Positions 16,541-24,384 of a DNA stretch of 64,000 nt are shown here, piece by piece. The DNA is from Conexivisphaerales archaeon. GTDB lineage: Archaea > Thermoproteota > Nitrososphaeria > Conexivisphaerales > DTJL01. Location: positions 1 through 64,000 of the forward strand of contig JAVYTR010000003.1 of assembly GCA_038728585.1 (NCBI GenBank), written 5' to 3'. The position numbers and the translations under genes were made by a program. The stretch's first letter is position 1; each line of letters begins with the position of its first letter. The notes beneath the pieces were generated by a model. It was not told where the DNA came from, ran no database searches, and worked only from the letters and a program-made list of their open reading frames with translations.

Positions 16541-16743
16541 ATCAGCATCAAGGTGATCGCAAGAACCATGAGGACAACCAAGAGTCTGCGGTCGTTTCCT
16601 GCTATGACTGGTATAGGCCCTATCATCAGTATCGCACCACCTTTAACGTTGCTTCCAGATTGCTGAATAAAGAGCAGGATAAACCCTGCAATTATCAGAG
16701 CAAGGCCTGCAAGAATAAGCGGTGTGAAGATGTCTGTCAGCAT
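16519..16743 (-). CDS. DUF131 family membrane protein (paralogue)
   Basis: This 74-aa protein has two helices around the loop GGAILMIGPIPVIAG, closely matching the loop of the downstream gene (GGVIFIGPFPIVFG). The two proteins look like tandem paralogues that may form a heteromer. The start at 16743 is followed directly by the first helix. A promoter would lie in the 66 bases shared with the divergent nitroreductase gene, where an AT-rich AAAAATAATTACTAGG stretch (16744-16759) is visible. Confidence 0.68.
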   Translation of the reverse strand: MLTDIFTPLILAGLALIIAGFILLFIQQSGSNVKGGAILMIGPIPVIAGNDRRLLVVLMVLAITLMLIWVFAQL

Positions 16744-16809
16744 AAAAATAATTACTAGGCCATAAGTTAAAAGTCTTTATCTGAAGTCATGAAGCTTGAG
16801 CGATAATCG

Positions 16810-17397
16810 ATGGAGTTTCAGCAGGTTGTGAGAAGAAGGAGAATGGTGAGACACTTCAGAACTGATGATGTCCCTCAACAGATGGTAGACCTTATACTTG
16901 AGCTAGCCCAGCATGCCCCGAGCGCTGGCTACAGCCAGGGAGTGGCCTATGTTGTTGTCAGGGATGAAGCAGTCAAGAGGAGGCTTGCAGAGCTTCAGGG
17001 AGAAGAGGAATATGTCGGTTCAGGATTTCACAGATGGATAAGCGAGGCCCCAGTTGCTCTCGTAGCTTGTGTGAGTGAAAAGATGTATCATGACAGGTAC
17101 AGGGAACCGGATAAGTTGAAGGATGGTAAAGAGATAGAATGGCCCACTCCCTACTGGTTCTTTGATGTGGGGGCTAGTTGCATGATAGCTCTGCTGGCAG
17201 CTGTGGACCTTGGTCTGGCTGCTGCCTTTAGCGGTGTGAGCAGAGTTATGGAGGTGAAGGAGCTGCTATCGATACCTGAGCATTTTCATCCTGTTGGTGT
17301 GATATCTGTTGGATATGGAGATAAGGATGTCAGGTCTCCATCACTTAAGAGAGGAAAGAAGAGCTGGAAAGAGTTTGTTCACTATGAAAGATGGTAG
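16810..17397 (+). CDS. Nitroreductase family flavoprotein
   Basis: This 195-aa FMN-dependent oxidoreductase has the N-terminal RRRRMVRHFRTDDVP flavin-phosphate-binding pattern, QHAPSAGYSQG, and the C-terminal GVISVGYGDKDV of the nitroreductase fold. Such enzymes reduce nitro compounds, quinones or flavins with NAD(P)H; the substrate cannot be told. The gene is alone on its strand, with the ABC exporter converging on it. Confidence 0.9.
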   Translation: MEFQQVVRRRRMVRHFRTDDVPQQMVDLILELAQHAPSAGYSQGVAYVVVRDEAVKRRLAELQGEEEYVGSGFHRWISEAPVALVACVSEKMYHDRYREPDKLKDGKEIEWPTPYWFFDVGASCMIALLAAVDLGLAAAFSGVSRVMEVKELLSIPEHFHPVGVISVGYGDKDVRSPSLKRGKKSWKEFVHYERW

Positions 17398-17480
17398 ATA
17401 TCAGGATTGCAGCTCTGGACTGCTAAATGTTTTCGCTCAAGACAGTGAACAATTAGGTTATGAGAGAGGAGAGGTTGTAG

Positions 17481-18251
17481 CTAGACCTTGCCCAGAAGTC
17501 TGACTTTGCTGAAGACATACCTGTAGCAAAGGAACCCTATGACAAGCATCAGCAGTGAAGTAAGAGATATGGTAAGCAGGGAATATGGCGAAAGGGAAGC
17601 AGATGCTACAGCAAGGCGAAGGGCGTCAGCTATCTGGGATAATGGGTTGTATGTGATCAAGGTGACAGCAAAAGAGGGCATTATCGACTTGACGGCAGCT
17701 AAGGGATAGAAGACTGTGCTCATCCCTAGCAGGGCCATCTGCACCCCTTCTGCAAAGGCCCAGAACCTGTCGCCACCGCCTGAAAAGAGGTTTATCACCG
17801 CAGCTATGCCACCTAAACCCATAGAGACAAAGAACATGAAAGGTATCATTACAAGGGTTGATAGCGAGAAGAGGCCATGAACGAAAGAAACAGCTACAAG
17901 AAGCAGTATGCTGCTGAATATCAACCCGCCCAATCCTGCAGAGAGAATATGCGCAAAGGCTAGGCCGTTAAGGGAAAGCGGAAGACTGAGATAGTACTGT
18001 GTCACACCTTCAGAAAGACCCAGGTGAACTCTTCTTCCAACGTCGAGGGCTGCTGCGAACATTCCAGCTATTATCACCCCCGGTACATAGAAGACGAAGT
18101 AGTTGAAGCTCATCATGTTTGTATAGATGAGTCCTACAACGAACATATCAGAGAGATTAAGAGTAACAAGTGTGAGTATAAGCCACTTTGTCCTGAAAAA
18201 GTATGAGAGGTCCACCCTTGCTACCCTCATCATGGCTGCCATTTGGTTCAT
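17481..18251 (-). CDS. ABC-2 type transporter permease (second of pair)
   Basis: This 256-aa membrane protein has six hydrophobic segments: a short cytoplasmic start (MMRVARVDLSYFFRTKWLILTLVTLN) and a C-terminal YNPLSQIADALRLA, typical of ABC-2 permeases of drug or polymer exporters. Its ATG overlaps the stop of the preceding permease gene by 4 bases, so the three genes (ATPase, permease, permease) form a coupled operon on the minus strand. The substrate is unknown. Confidence 0.85.
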   Translation of the reverse strand: MNQMAAMMRVARVDLSYFFRTKWLILTLVTLNLSDMFVVGLIYTNMMSFNYFVFYVPGVIIAGMFAAALDVGRRVHLGLSEGVTQYYLSLPLSLNGLAFAHILSAGLGGLIFSSILLLVAVSFVHGLFSLSTLVMIPFMFFVSMGLGGIAAVINLFSGGGDRFWAFAEGVQMALLGMSTVFYPLAAVKSIMPSFAVTLITYNPLSQIADALRLAVASASLSPYSLLTISLTSLLMLVIGFLCYRYVFSKVRLLGKV

Positions 18252-19015
18252 GATGATTTGACCCCTTCGACAAATCTAGCGGTAAAGAATATGCCGAGAA
18301 ACAACGTTCCGACTGCTAGAGCAACTAGCACAGAAGCTGCGAGAGATGGACTTAACAGTAAGGAAGTGTCAAGGCCTATGGCTCTTCTCAGCAGGTCAGC
18401 GCCATAGGCTATCGGATTTGAAAGAGTTGCCTTTGCATATATATCGTTCATCGAGGAGACAGGATAGCTTATTGTGCTGAACCTGATCAGCAAAGCGCTG
18501 AGTGCGGCTACGATTGCACTGTAGATGTCGAAAGATTTGAAGGCTATGACCGAGAGAGAAACCATCAGCCCCATTATCCCCACTGCAAGCAGGGTGAGAA
18601 CCGCTAAGGTTGAAATAAAATTGAAAAGGGTAAATAATCCACTCAGAAACAAGACTATAAGGACTGGGGGTAGAGTTCTGGCGAGGTTAACGATTACTCC
18701 TAAGACGAGCTGTTCGACGAAAAATTCTCCTCTTCCTAGCGGAAGAGAAAGGATGTATCTCAGCCTTCCTTCATGCGCACTCTCCACAAACCTTCTACCG
18801 CTCCATGAAGCTATGTTGAAAGTTGAAAGCACAACAAGGCCTGTTCCATAGTAGAAGAAATAATCATGTACAGTGACCACAAGTGTAGACATTATTGAAC
18901 CGTACACAAAAAATTGGAAGAGGAAGTATATCCACGAGTAGCCTATCCATAAAGGGGAATTGAAGGCTTCCCTCAGGTCAAATTTCAGAAGAGATGAAAC
19001 CTGGTATGTGTTCAT
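18248..19015 (-). CDS. ABC-2 type transporter permease (first of pair)
   Basis: This 255-aa protein has about six membrane helices and an ABC-2 pattern including SAHEGRLRYILSLPLGRGEFFVEQL, the coupling region after the second helix, and LSNPIAYGADLLRRAIG. It pairs with the downstream permease to form a heterodimeric pore driven by the ATPase encoded upstream. It overlaps the downstream gene by 4 bases and touches the ATPase gene at a single base. Confidence 0.85.
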   Translation of the reverse strand: MNTYQVSSLLKFDLREAFNSPLWIGYSWIYFLFQFFVYGSIMSTLVVTVHDYFFYYGTGLVVLSTFNIASWSGRRFVESAHEGRLRYILSLPLGRGEFFVEQLVLGVIVNLARTLPPVLIVLFLSGLFTLFNFISTLAVLTLLAVGIMGLMVSLSVIAFKSFDIYSAIVAALSALLIRFSTISYPVSSMNDIYAKATLSNPIAYGADLLRRAIGLDTSLLLSPSLAASVLVALAVGTLFLGIFFTARFVEGVKSS

Positions 19016-19956
19016 CAGTCAACACTTTTCTTCGGCTTGACTATGGTCATGAACACATCGTCCAAAGATGGCTCGGTTATGTGGACTGATTGTAGTCTTA
19101 TGCCCTGAAGAAGCTTTACTGTGATCGGTAGCCAGTCCTCTGACCTGCTGACAGAAACTCTCAGGTGTTTAGGGTCGACTTCAATTATTCCAACCGTACC
19201 AGGTACTGATTTGATCGTTTCTATGATGTAACGGGTGGTTGGTTCAGCGAATTCCAGGTCAACGATATCTCCCCCCTTCAAGCTGTCCTTCAGATTGGAA
19301 AGTGTATCAGTAACTACATCTCTGCCTGATGAGAAGATTGTAATTCTGTCAGCAAGATATTCAGCTTCTCTTACTTCGTTCGTAGCAACTATTACTGTGG
19401 AACCTCTTTCCTTAAGCTCCTTTATCTTATCCCACATCAGGCGCTTTCCATCCAAGTCTACCATGGCTGTTGGTTCATCAAGCAATGCAAGCTTGGGAGG
19501 GCTTACGAAAAGTTTTGCCACCTCAAGCCTCTTCGCCTGCCCTCCTGAAAGGTCCATGAACTTTTTATCCCTTGATTCCCACAATTCAAACTCCTTCAGC
19601 GTTCTTTCCACAATCGCTGAACGCTCTGGCTCCTTTACACCATACATGGATGCATGAAAAGATAGGATGTGCTTGGGCTTGTGCCTCCAGAAGCCTCTGG
19701 GGTCCTGAAATGCAATTGCAACAAGCTGTCTGACCTGAAGCTGATGTCTGACTATGTCATAGCCTAGGACAGAAGCAGTCCCCTCAGAAGGCCTGAGCAC
19801 TGTTGATATCAGATGAAGAAAGGTGGTCTTGCCAGAACCGTTTGGGCCTAGCAAAACTCTTATCTGGCCTGACTCTATTTTGATGTTGAGTCTGTCTAAG
19901 GCTTTGAAGTCTCCGTAGCGCTTAGTGAGCTCATATGTTTCTACAGCAAAACTCAA
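19015..19956 (-). CDS. ABC transporter ATP-binding protein
   Basis: This 313-aa ATPase of the ABC-2 exporter group has Walker A GPNGSGKT (37-44), Q-loop AFQDPRGFW, signature LSGGQAKR, Walker B LALLDEPTAMVD and H-loop region VIVATNEV. The usual switch histidine is replaced by Asn in ATNE, which is uncommon and may change catalysis. About 100 residues follow the core domain, as in drug or lipid exporters of this class. It leads a three-gene operon with two permeases. Confidence 0.9.
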   Translation of the reverse strand: MSFAVETYELTKRYGDFKALDRLNIKIESGQIRVLLGPNGSGKTTFLHLISTVLRPSEGTASVLGYDIVRHQLQVRQLVAIAFQDPRGFWRHKPKHILSFHASMYGVKEPERSAIVERTLKEFELWESRDKKFMDLSGGQAKRLEVAKLFVSPPKLALLDEPTAMVDLDGKRLMWDKIKELKERGSTVIVATNEVREAEYLADRITIFSSGRDVVTDTLSNLKDSLKGGDIVDLEFAEPTTRYIIETIKSVPGTVGIIEVDPKHLRVSVSRSEDWLPITVKLLQGIRLQSVHITEPSLDDVFMTIVKPKKSVD

Positions 19957-20238
19957 TCAGACGGTCACCCAGAAATACTGACAATAGACGTGACGAGGCT
20001 CAGTAATATGTTATTTATCGTTTGCTGCATGACCTAAAACAAGCAAAGGTACAACGATTGAAGAGATTTTCCCTTTTATCATCAGCCAGCAGAGTTCTTA
20101 GCAGGTTCATGCGTAAAAAATGATACTGAGAGGATAAAAGAGAAGCGAATTTTAGTTAAATTATCGTTTATTTATTATGTTGTATGAGCGAAGCCTGAGC
20201 GTAAGAAAGATGTAAAGACACGTACAAAACTCTGATAT
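19957..20238. other. Intergenic region between ABC operon and tRNA-Arg(GCG)
   Basis: These 282 bases are AT-rich, with no coding frame I can support. AT-rich runs near 20155-20180 (TTTATTTATTATGT) may be promoter elements. No clear TATA lies at the expected spacing from the tRNA start. Confidence 0.35.
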
Positions 20239-20314
20239 GGGCCCGTGGCCAAGTACGGATCAAGGCATCACCCTGCGGAGGTGAGGATCGTGGGTTCAAA
20301 TCCCACCGGGCCCG
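20239..20314 (+). tRNA. tRNA-Arg (anticodon GCG)
   Basis: This is a complete 76-nt cloverleaf without an intron. Acceptor GGGCCCG (20239-20245) pairs with CGGGCCC (20307-20313), with discriminator G at 20314. The D-stem is GCC/GGC. Anticodon stem TCACC/GGTGA (20268-20272 and 20280-20284) encloses loop CTGCGGA with anticodon GCG at 20275-20277. The T-arm is GTGGG/CCCAC with loop TTCAAAT. CCA is not encoded. An 11-base copy of its T-arm (GGGTTCAAATC) recurs just downstream near 20324-20334. The gene borders an accessory-looking region. Confidence 0.95.
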
Positions 20315-20452
20315 TTATCGCTCGGGTTCAAATCTTTCAGTAAACCCTCGGTCCGTTCCCGTGGTCTCGGTCATGCCATTACGTTGAAGCTATACCGATA
20401 TAAGCCCCAATCAATCCGCTGGACTTTATCCATCGCCGGGACTTCCGACCAA

Positions 20453-20476
20453 AAGATAGGTCGGAAATTCACTCGG
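20453..20476. terminator. Hairpin downstream of the MerB-like gene
   Basis: TTCCGACC (20453-20460) and GGTCGGAA (20469-20476) form a perfect 8-bp stem with an 8-base loop. It lies 31 bases past the stop of the minus-strand MerB-like gene and has no U-tract, so it could be a terminator or mRNA-end element. Confidence 0.4.
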
Positions 20477-20506
20477 AAAGGTGTCAGGAATCAACCCATT
20501 CGGCCC

Positions 20507-21184
20507 CTAGAGCTTCCAAAAGTCTCCTTTGAGCTCAATCGAGCCCCAATAATTCATCAGCTCATCCTTTGTCGGCCTTGCGTAATCGAGTCTCATCTTG
20601 TTCCTGTAGATTGGGATGCTGATCTTGAGTGTTTGATCTAGTGAAAGAGCCTCCCCACCAAGACTGGGATTTTTCTCCAACCAGTCACCCAAGTGTTTTC
20701 TTGAACTGAAGAAGACCATATGGTTGGCGCATGTGATAACAATGTTCTCCCACCACTTAGCCGCTGGAAGACTCAAGTATACCAATGGATCAGAGGGAAT
20801 CGAGAATTTCGCTCTCCCCTTGCTGAACTTTATGCGAATTGGTTCGGCGCAATGGTGGCAGAAGGAGTCTACTTGTGTGTCCCGCGCTAGCATTATGTGG
20901 TAGGCGACTGCATCCCAAGCGCAGGCCGCGAAGTAACCCTTTCTGCCGACCTTCACCCGGAAGGGGGTGTCTAGTGCTGAGAATGGATTGGCCATTAGTA
21001 TCCTATTAGTTCCTGGCACCCTGATGACGTGATGCGCCACCTCTAGCTCTTCGAGAACTCTGGCCGCTTCGTTTCTTGGCAGCCCAAACCGATCCATAAT
21101 TTCTTCCAGCACAGGGGCCCGGCTGTTATCCAGAAAATAGTCGAAGATGTATTTTCGGACTTCCTTTGCGAGATTTTCAGCCAT
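20507..21184 (-). CDS. MerB-like organomercurial lyase family protein
   Basis: This 225-aa protein aligns by eye with MerB alkylmercury lyases. It has an N-terminal winged-helix-like region (VLEEIMDRFGLPRNEAARVLEELEVAHHVI), then the catalytic Cys and Asp in FAACAWDAV (Cys88, Asp91). A second catalytic Cys lies in VITCANHMVFFSS (Cys152), matching MerB Cys96, Asp99 and Cys159. An extra pair, Cys109 and Cys112, follows. MerB splits carbon-mercury bonds, and many archaeal homologues have uncertain activity. No merA or merR is near. The GC-richer sequence and the position beside a tRNA gene and two pseudogenes suggest transfer. Confidence 0.78.
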   Translation of the reverse strand: MAENLAKEVRKYIFDYFLDNSRAPVLEEIMDRFGLPRNEAARVLEELEVAHHVIRVPGTNRILMANPFSALDTPFRVKVGRKGYFAACAWDAVAYHIMLARDTQVDSFCHHCAEPIRIKFSKGRAKFSIPSDPLVYLSLPAAKWWENIVITCANHMVFFSSRKHLGDWLEKNPSLGGEALSLDQTLKISIPIYRNKMRLDYARPTKDELMNYWGSIELKGDFWKL

Positions 21185-21192
21185 CTCGGCCG

Positions 21193-21212
21193 ATCTCGCT
21201 AGCGAACGAGAT
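21193..21212. promoter_or_regulatory. Palindrome in the MerB-like gene promoter
   Basis: ATCTCG (21193-21198) and CGAGAT (21207-21212) form an inverted repeat around CTAGCGAA, with an inner TCGCTAGCGA palindrome. It lies between a TAAATATAAT box (minus strand, about 21211-21221) and the ATG at 21184, a typical operator position. The regulator is unknown. Confidence 0.4.
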
Positions 21213-21458
21213 TATATTTACCTTTGCATGATATTTCCGCAGGGTCGCCGCGATTGGTGAGCGCTTTGTGATAACGGTCCGGAATCCCTAGGTGCCAGCT
21301 ACGGTTCACGCATGGGTACTCTACAAACGCTTTATGGGTGCGGTAGCCGGGATTTCACCCGGGTTCTACCTAAGAGCGCAAGAATCTCGATTTACCTCCT
21401 TGGTGGCGCAACAATCCAAAGACCTGAACCCGCTCAGGTTCGAATCCCAGAGTATATG
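21213..21458. other. Gene-free stretch with hairpin and isolated T-arm-like motif
   Basis: No gene can be supported here. A hairpin at 21342-21370 pairs GGTAG-CCGGG with CCCGG-CTACC, with a GTT bulge. GGTTCGAATCC at 21438-21448 matches a tRNA T-arm consensus, but no acceptor or anticodon stem can be built around it. It may be a remnant of an integrated element. Confidence 0.35.
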
Positions 21459-21946
21459 CTATGACTGGAATAGTTTTTCGAAAATATGACTCTGCCGATT
21501 TTTTTTCCTTAGGAGATTTATAGCTTCGCCCATGAGCACACTGGATGTTCCTGCTAATAATGAATCCATAATTAAATCTACTAGGAAGTCTTTAGGAAAA
21601 GGAGCTTAAAAGCAACTCTTATCATTAGGGAGACCAACCATAGTACGAGAATGAACGGCGACCCTTTGAACAATAAACTTCCCTCTTTGTAGAAGGATTT
21701 AATCCCCTTCCTAAGCCTGAGGCTTGCCACTACCCTTAATGGTATAAGAATAACTATATCGGGATAAGAGGAATCGCAATACACTCCAAGCAAGAGCTAC
21801 TGCATTTAGTATCAGGTAAATTACAGGGAGCCTTATCTATCCTAACGCTAGACTTTCTCCCGTTTCTTTTTCTTATGAGCCACATGCTGCAAATGCAGCT
21901 AATATAGCTAGTATAACAAAGTAGAAATAATTCTCACTTATCGCAT
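21459..21946 (-). pseudogene. Decayed small membrane protein gene
   Basis: Hydrophobic coding sequence is spread over three frames. It begins with ENYFYFVILAILAAFAA after a GGAGGT stretch, then RLPVIYLILNAVALAWSVL, then IVILIPLRVVASLRLRKG...YKEGSLLFKGSPFILVLWLVSLMIRVAF, and ends with LVDLIMDSLLAGTSSVLMGEAINLLRK. At least three stops or frameshifts break it. The pattern resembles small DUF1453/CcdC-like membrane proteins. The gene is clearly broken, and this region shows relaxed selection. Confidence 0.6.
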
Positions 21947-22104
21947 ACCTCCTTTCCTATTATGGTTTATAGTACGGAGAAAAGTGTCCTCGAAGTGCGA
22001 ACTTGGTTGCATATGAGCACTATCGCATTATGTTTCCTTTGGCATCCCGGCTGTTATATCATCTTTTCGAAATACAGCAATCGTCAATGAGTTTTTTGGT
22101 TGCT

Positions 22105-22395
22105 TCACTCAAGCTGATCGCTCCTTAAACCTCCTGCCTTTTCTCTTCGCTTAGCGTCATCAGTGACAAGAGTAAGATTATTCCTCTTGGCAGCGGCCAT
22201 ATACGCGGCGTCATACGTGCTGACCTTTAGCTTTACTGCAAGTAAAAATACTTCCTCAGGTTCAGCATCCAGCTTGGGAATGAGAGAGTTGACCTCGGCT
22301 ACGCTCCTTACAAGCTCGAGTGCATAATCGCTGTCAAGTTTTCAAAGTAAGATTTGTTCTTTCCAGATTGCGTTGACACATTCGTATAATGAAGG
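22105..22395 (-). pseudogene. Broken VapC-type PIN-domain toxin gene
   Basis: The clearest part reads KLKVSTYDAAYMAAAKRNNLTLVTDDAKRREKAG, the conserved C-terminal half of VapC PIN ribonucleases (YDAxYxAAA, LVTDD). Upstream, in a different frame, SLYECVNAIWKEQILL matches the middle of the domain, and a stop separates it from DSDYALELVRSVAEV. The N-terminus with the first Asp is not recovered, and no antitoxin gene is seen. This is a dead toxin-antitoxin remnant next to the MFS gene. Confidence 0.65.
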
Positions 22396-22439
22396 ATTGG
22401 AAGAGCAACTCAATGCCAGCTGGGGAAGAAAGAAGTTCT

Positions 22440-23663
22440 TCATACAGATGGCCCATGCCTCCAACCATTTCCCTCTTGCACGATCGCTACGAAGAGGAGA
22501 CCCAACAACACTACGGCAGCTCCTAAGAAGAATCCGGTTGCTAGCCCTCCGAAGATATCAGCAAGAAGGCCTGTTATGAAGGGAGCTAATATGGAAGATG
22601 ACATAGCTGCTACGTTCAGAAGAGCCAATGCGCTACCCAGTTGCTCCTGGCCTATGAAGTCTGCAACCCATGCTATGACTATTGGGTCTAAGGTGAGCTT
22701 TCCAAATATGCCATAGAAGGCTATTGCCAGCAGAACGTAAGTTAGGTTGGAGCTAATTGCCAGTATAAATATGGCCAACGCTGCAAGAGGGAGAATTATC
22801 ATTGCTACTCGCTTTCTTCCTGCTCTGTCTGAATAATAGCTTATCAGTATCGAGCTGGGTATTGCAAATGCCGAAAATACAGCTGTGACGGCCCCACTGA
22901 AGAATATGCCCAGGCCTAGCGACTCCTGAAGATAGGAGGGACCCCAGGTCAGTATCACCCAGTAGCCGTAAAGAGAGCAGAACATGGCACAGCAAAGCAT
23001 TACAAAATTCCTGTTCTCTAGCAATTTCCTGTAATTGACCAAGGGGCTTCTGTTATCTTTGTCGTTCAACGGTGGTTCCTCAGTCAGTCCTCTAAGCATG
23101 ACCGCAACTACGAACGTTGGTACAGAAAGAAGTATCAGCATAACCTGCCAGTTTTGAAACAGATTGAGAATAGGCCCGGCCACAAGCAATCCTGCCATAG
23201 TTCCAAACCCCATTCCAGAATTTATAAGGGCAGATACAAGTCCTCTTTCACCCCTTATCGTAGCGTTTGAAATCCTGTAGGCAGTAGGATAGTAAGCACC
23301 AGCTCCAGCTCCGTGTAGTCCCATGAGAAGCACAAGAAGCAGATAACTGTACCCAAGTGCTCCTGCAGCGAGCAGTGAAACGGCTGCAAGCAGAAAGAAT
23401 AGGAACATCACCTTTCTGTAGCCAAACTTCTCAGCAGTTATTGTTGCGGGTATAGTAAAACCGACGTAGGCAAGAAAGTAGATTGATACTACCAGAGATA
23501 CCTCAGAATAAGTGAGACCGAACTGCTGACGTATCAGGTTCATTATAGGAGATATACTAAGCCTGTCTGCGTATATCATCACCCAACCTGCACTGAGGGC
23601 AAGTATAGCTGACTTGAAATCTGCACTTCTGAATTCCTTCGTTCCTGAGGTAGCAGCTGTCAT
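22440..23663 (-). CDS. MFS transporter
   Basis: This 407-aa major facilitator protein has about 12 membrane helices. The loop 2-3 motif is AEKFGYRKVMFL, repeated in the second half as SYYSDRAGRKRVAMI. The start (FKSAILALSAGWVMIYADRLSISPIMNLIRQQFGLTYSEVSLV) resembles organic anion or sugar-acid porters of the MFS. The substrate is unknown. It is a single gene bordering the decayed region. Confidence 0.88.
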   Translation of the reverse strand: MTAATSGTKEFRSADFKSAILALSAGWVMIYADRLSISPIMNLIRQQFGLTYSEVSLVVSIYFLAYVGFTIPATITAEKFGYRKVMFLFFLLAAVSLLAAGALGYSYLLLVLLMGLHGAGAGAYYPTAYRISNATIRGERGLVSALINSGMGFGTMAGLLVAGPILNLFQNWQVMLILLSVPTFVVAVMLRGLTEEPPLNDKDNRSPLVNYRKLLENRNFVMLCCAMFCSLYGYWVILTWGPSYLQESLGLGIFFSGAVTAVFSAFAIPSSILISYYSDRAGRKRVAMIILPLAALAIFILAISSNLTYVLLAIAFYGIFGKLTLDPIVIAWVADFIGQEQLGSALALLNVAAMSSSILAPFITGLLADIFGGLATGFFLGAAVVLLGLLFVAIVQEGNGWRHGPSV

Positions 23664-23822
23664 TATTACGGCAGGGATTGAAAATGGGGCACATAAGAGA
23701 TTTTGGATTGTGAAGCTCTAGCGGAGAGAAGAAATTAAAGAGACAAATCCAAAAGTGATGAAAAGAAATCTTAGGCTTTGTGCTTTGTTTACCATGTATT
23801 CTAAATTCTTCTATTTAGTAGG

Positions 23823-24335
23823 TCATGGACGTGATTTTCTAATACTTGGATGATAGTCTCCAGGCACCCTCCTGAAGGCTATGTTAAGTCTGTTCCACCC
23901 GTTTATAGCTATGATTGCAAGGGTAAGGTCCACCAGCTCCTTTTCGCTGAAATGTTTCTTCATCTGTTGATAGACCTCGTCAGGAACATGACTATCAGCT
24001 ACAAGTGTAATTGCCTCCGTCCAAAGTAGAGCTGCCCTTTCCCTTTGAGAATAGAAGGGGGTTTCAGACCAGGCAGGTAGAGAATAGATTCTTTGCCCAT
24101 TCTCTCCCTCAGCCAAGGCATCCTTGACATGCATATCTATGCACCATGCGCATCCGTTTATTTGCGAAGCTCTGATCTTAACGAGGTTGAGGAGTGAAGC
24201 TTCAAGACCTGATGATTGCACGTATCTTTCAAGACCAAGCATAGCTTCTCTGACACCCGGGGCTATCTTGGTATAGTCAAGACGTGCCTTCATAAAGTGG
24301 ATGTTATGCAACCTGTTATTAAACCAGTCTGTCAT
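23823..24335 (-). CDS. AhpD-like carboxymuconolactone decarboxylase family protein
   Basis: This 170-aa protein contains the AhpD-type active site NGCAWCIDMHVKDAL with Cys62, Cys65 and His69. Members act as thiol peroxidase partners or as decarboxylases; the CxxC-H motif favours the alkylhydroperoxidase type. The first ATG (24335) gives a 14-residue leader, and the second (MKARLDY, 24293) matches the usual family start better. It lies in a stress-like gene group. Confidence 0.88.
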   Translation of the reverse strand: MTDWFNNRLHNIHFMKARLDYTKIAPGVREAMLGLERYVQSSGLEASLLNLVKIRASQINGCAWCIDMHVKDALAEGENGQRIYSLPAWSETPFYSQRERAALLWTEAITLVADSHVPDEVYQQMKKHFSEKELVDLTLAIIAINGWNRLNIAFRRVPGDYHPSIRKSRP

Positions 24336-24384
24336 TTAATGACTTGAACAACGATTGAAGACGTCGAATAATTCTCACACTTTT

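Noticed and set aside
20315-20340. Second attachment site from the repeated GGGTTCAAATC
   Set aside because: The repeat is only 11 bases and matches a generic T-arm; too short to support an att site.
21430-21458. Possible tRNA around GGTTCGAATCC
   Set aside because: Only the T-loop fits; the T-stem has mismatches and no acceptor, D or anticodon arms can be built upstream.
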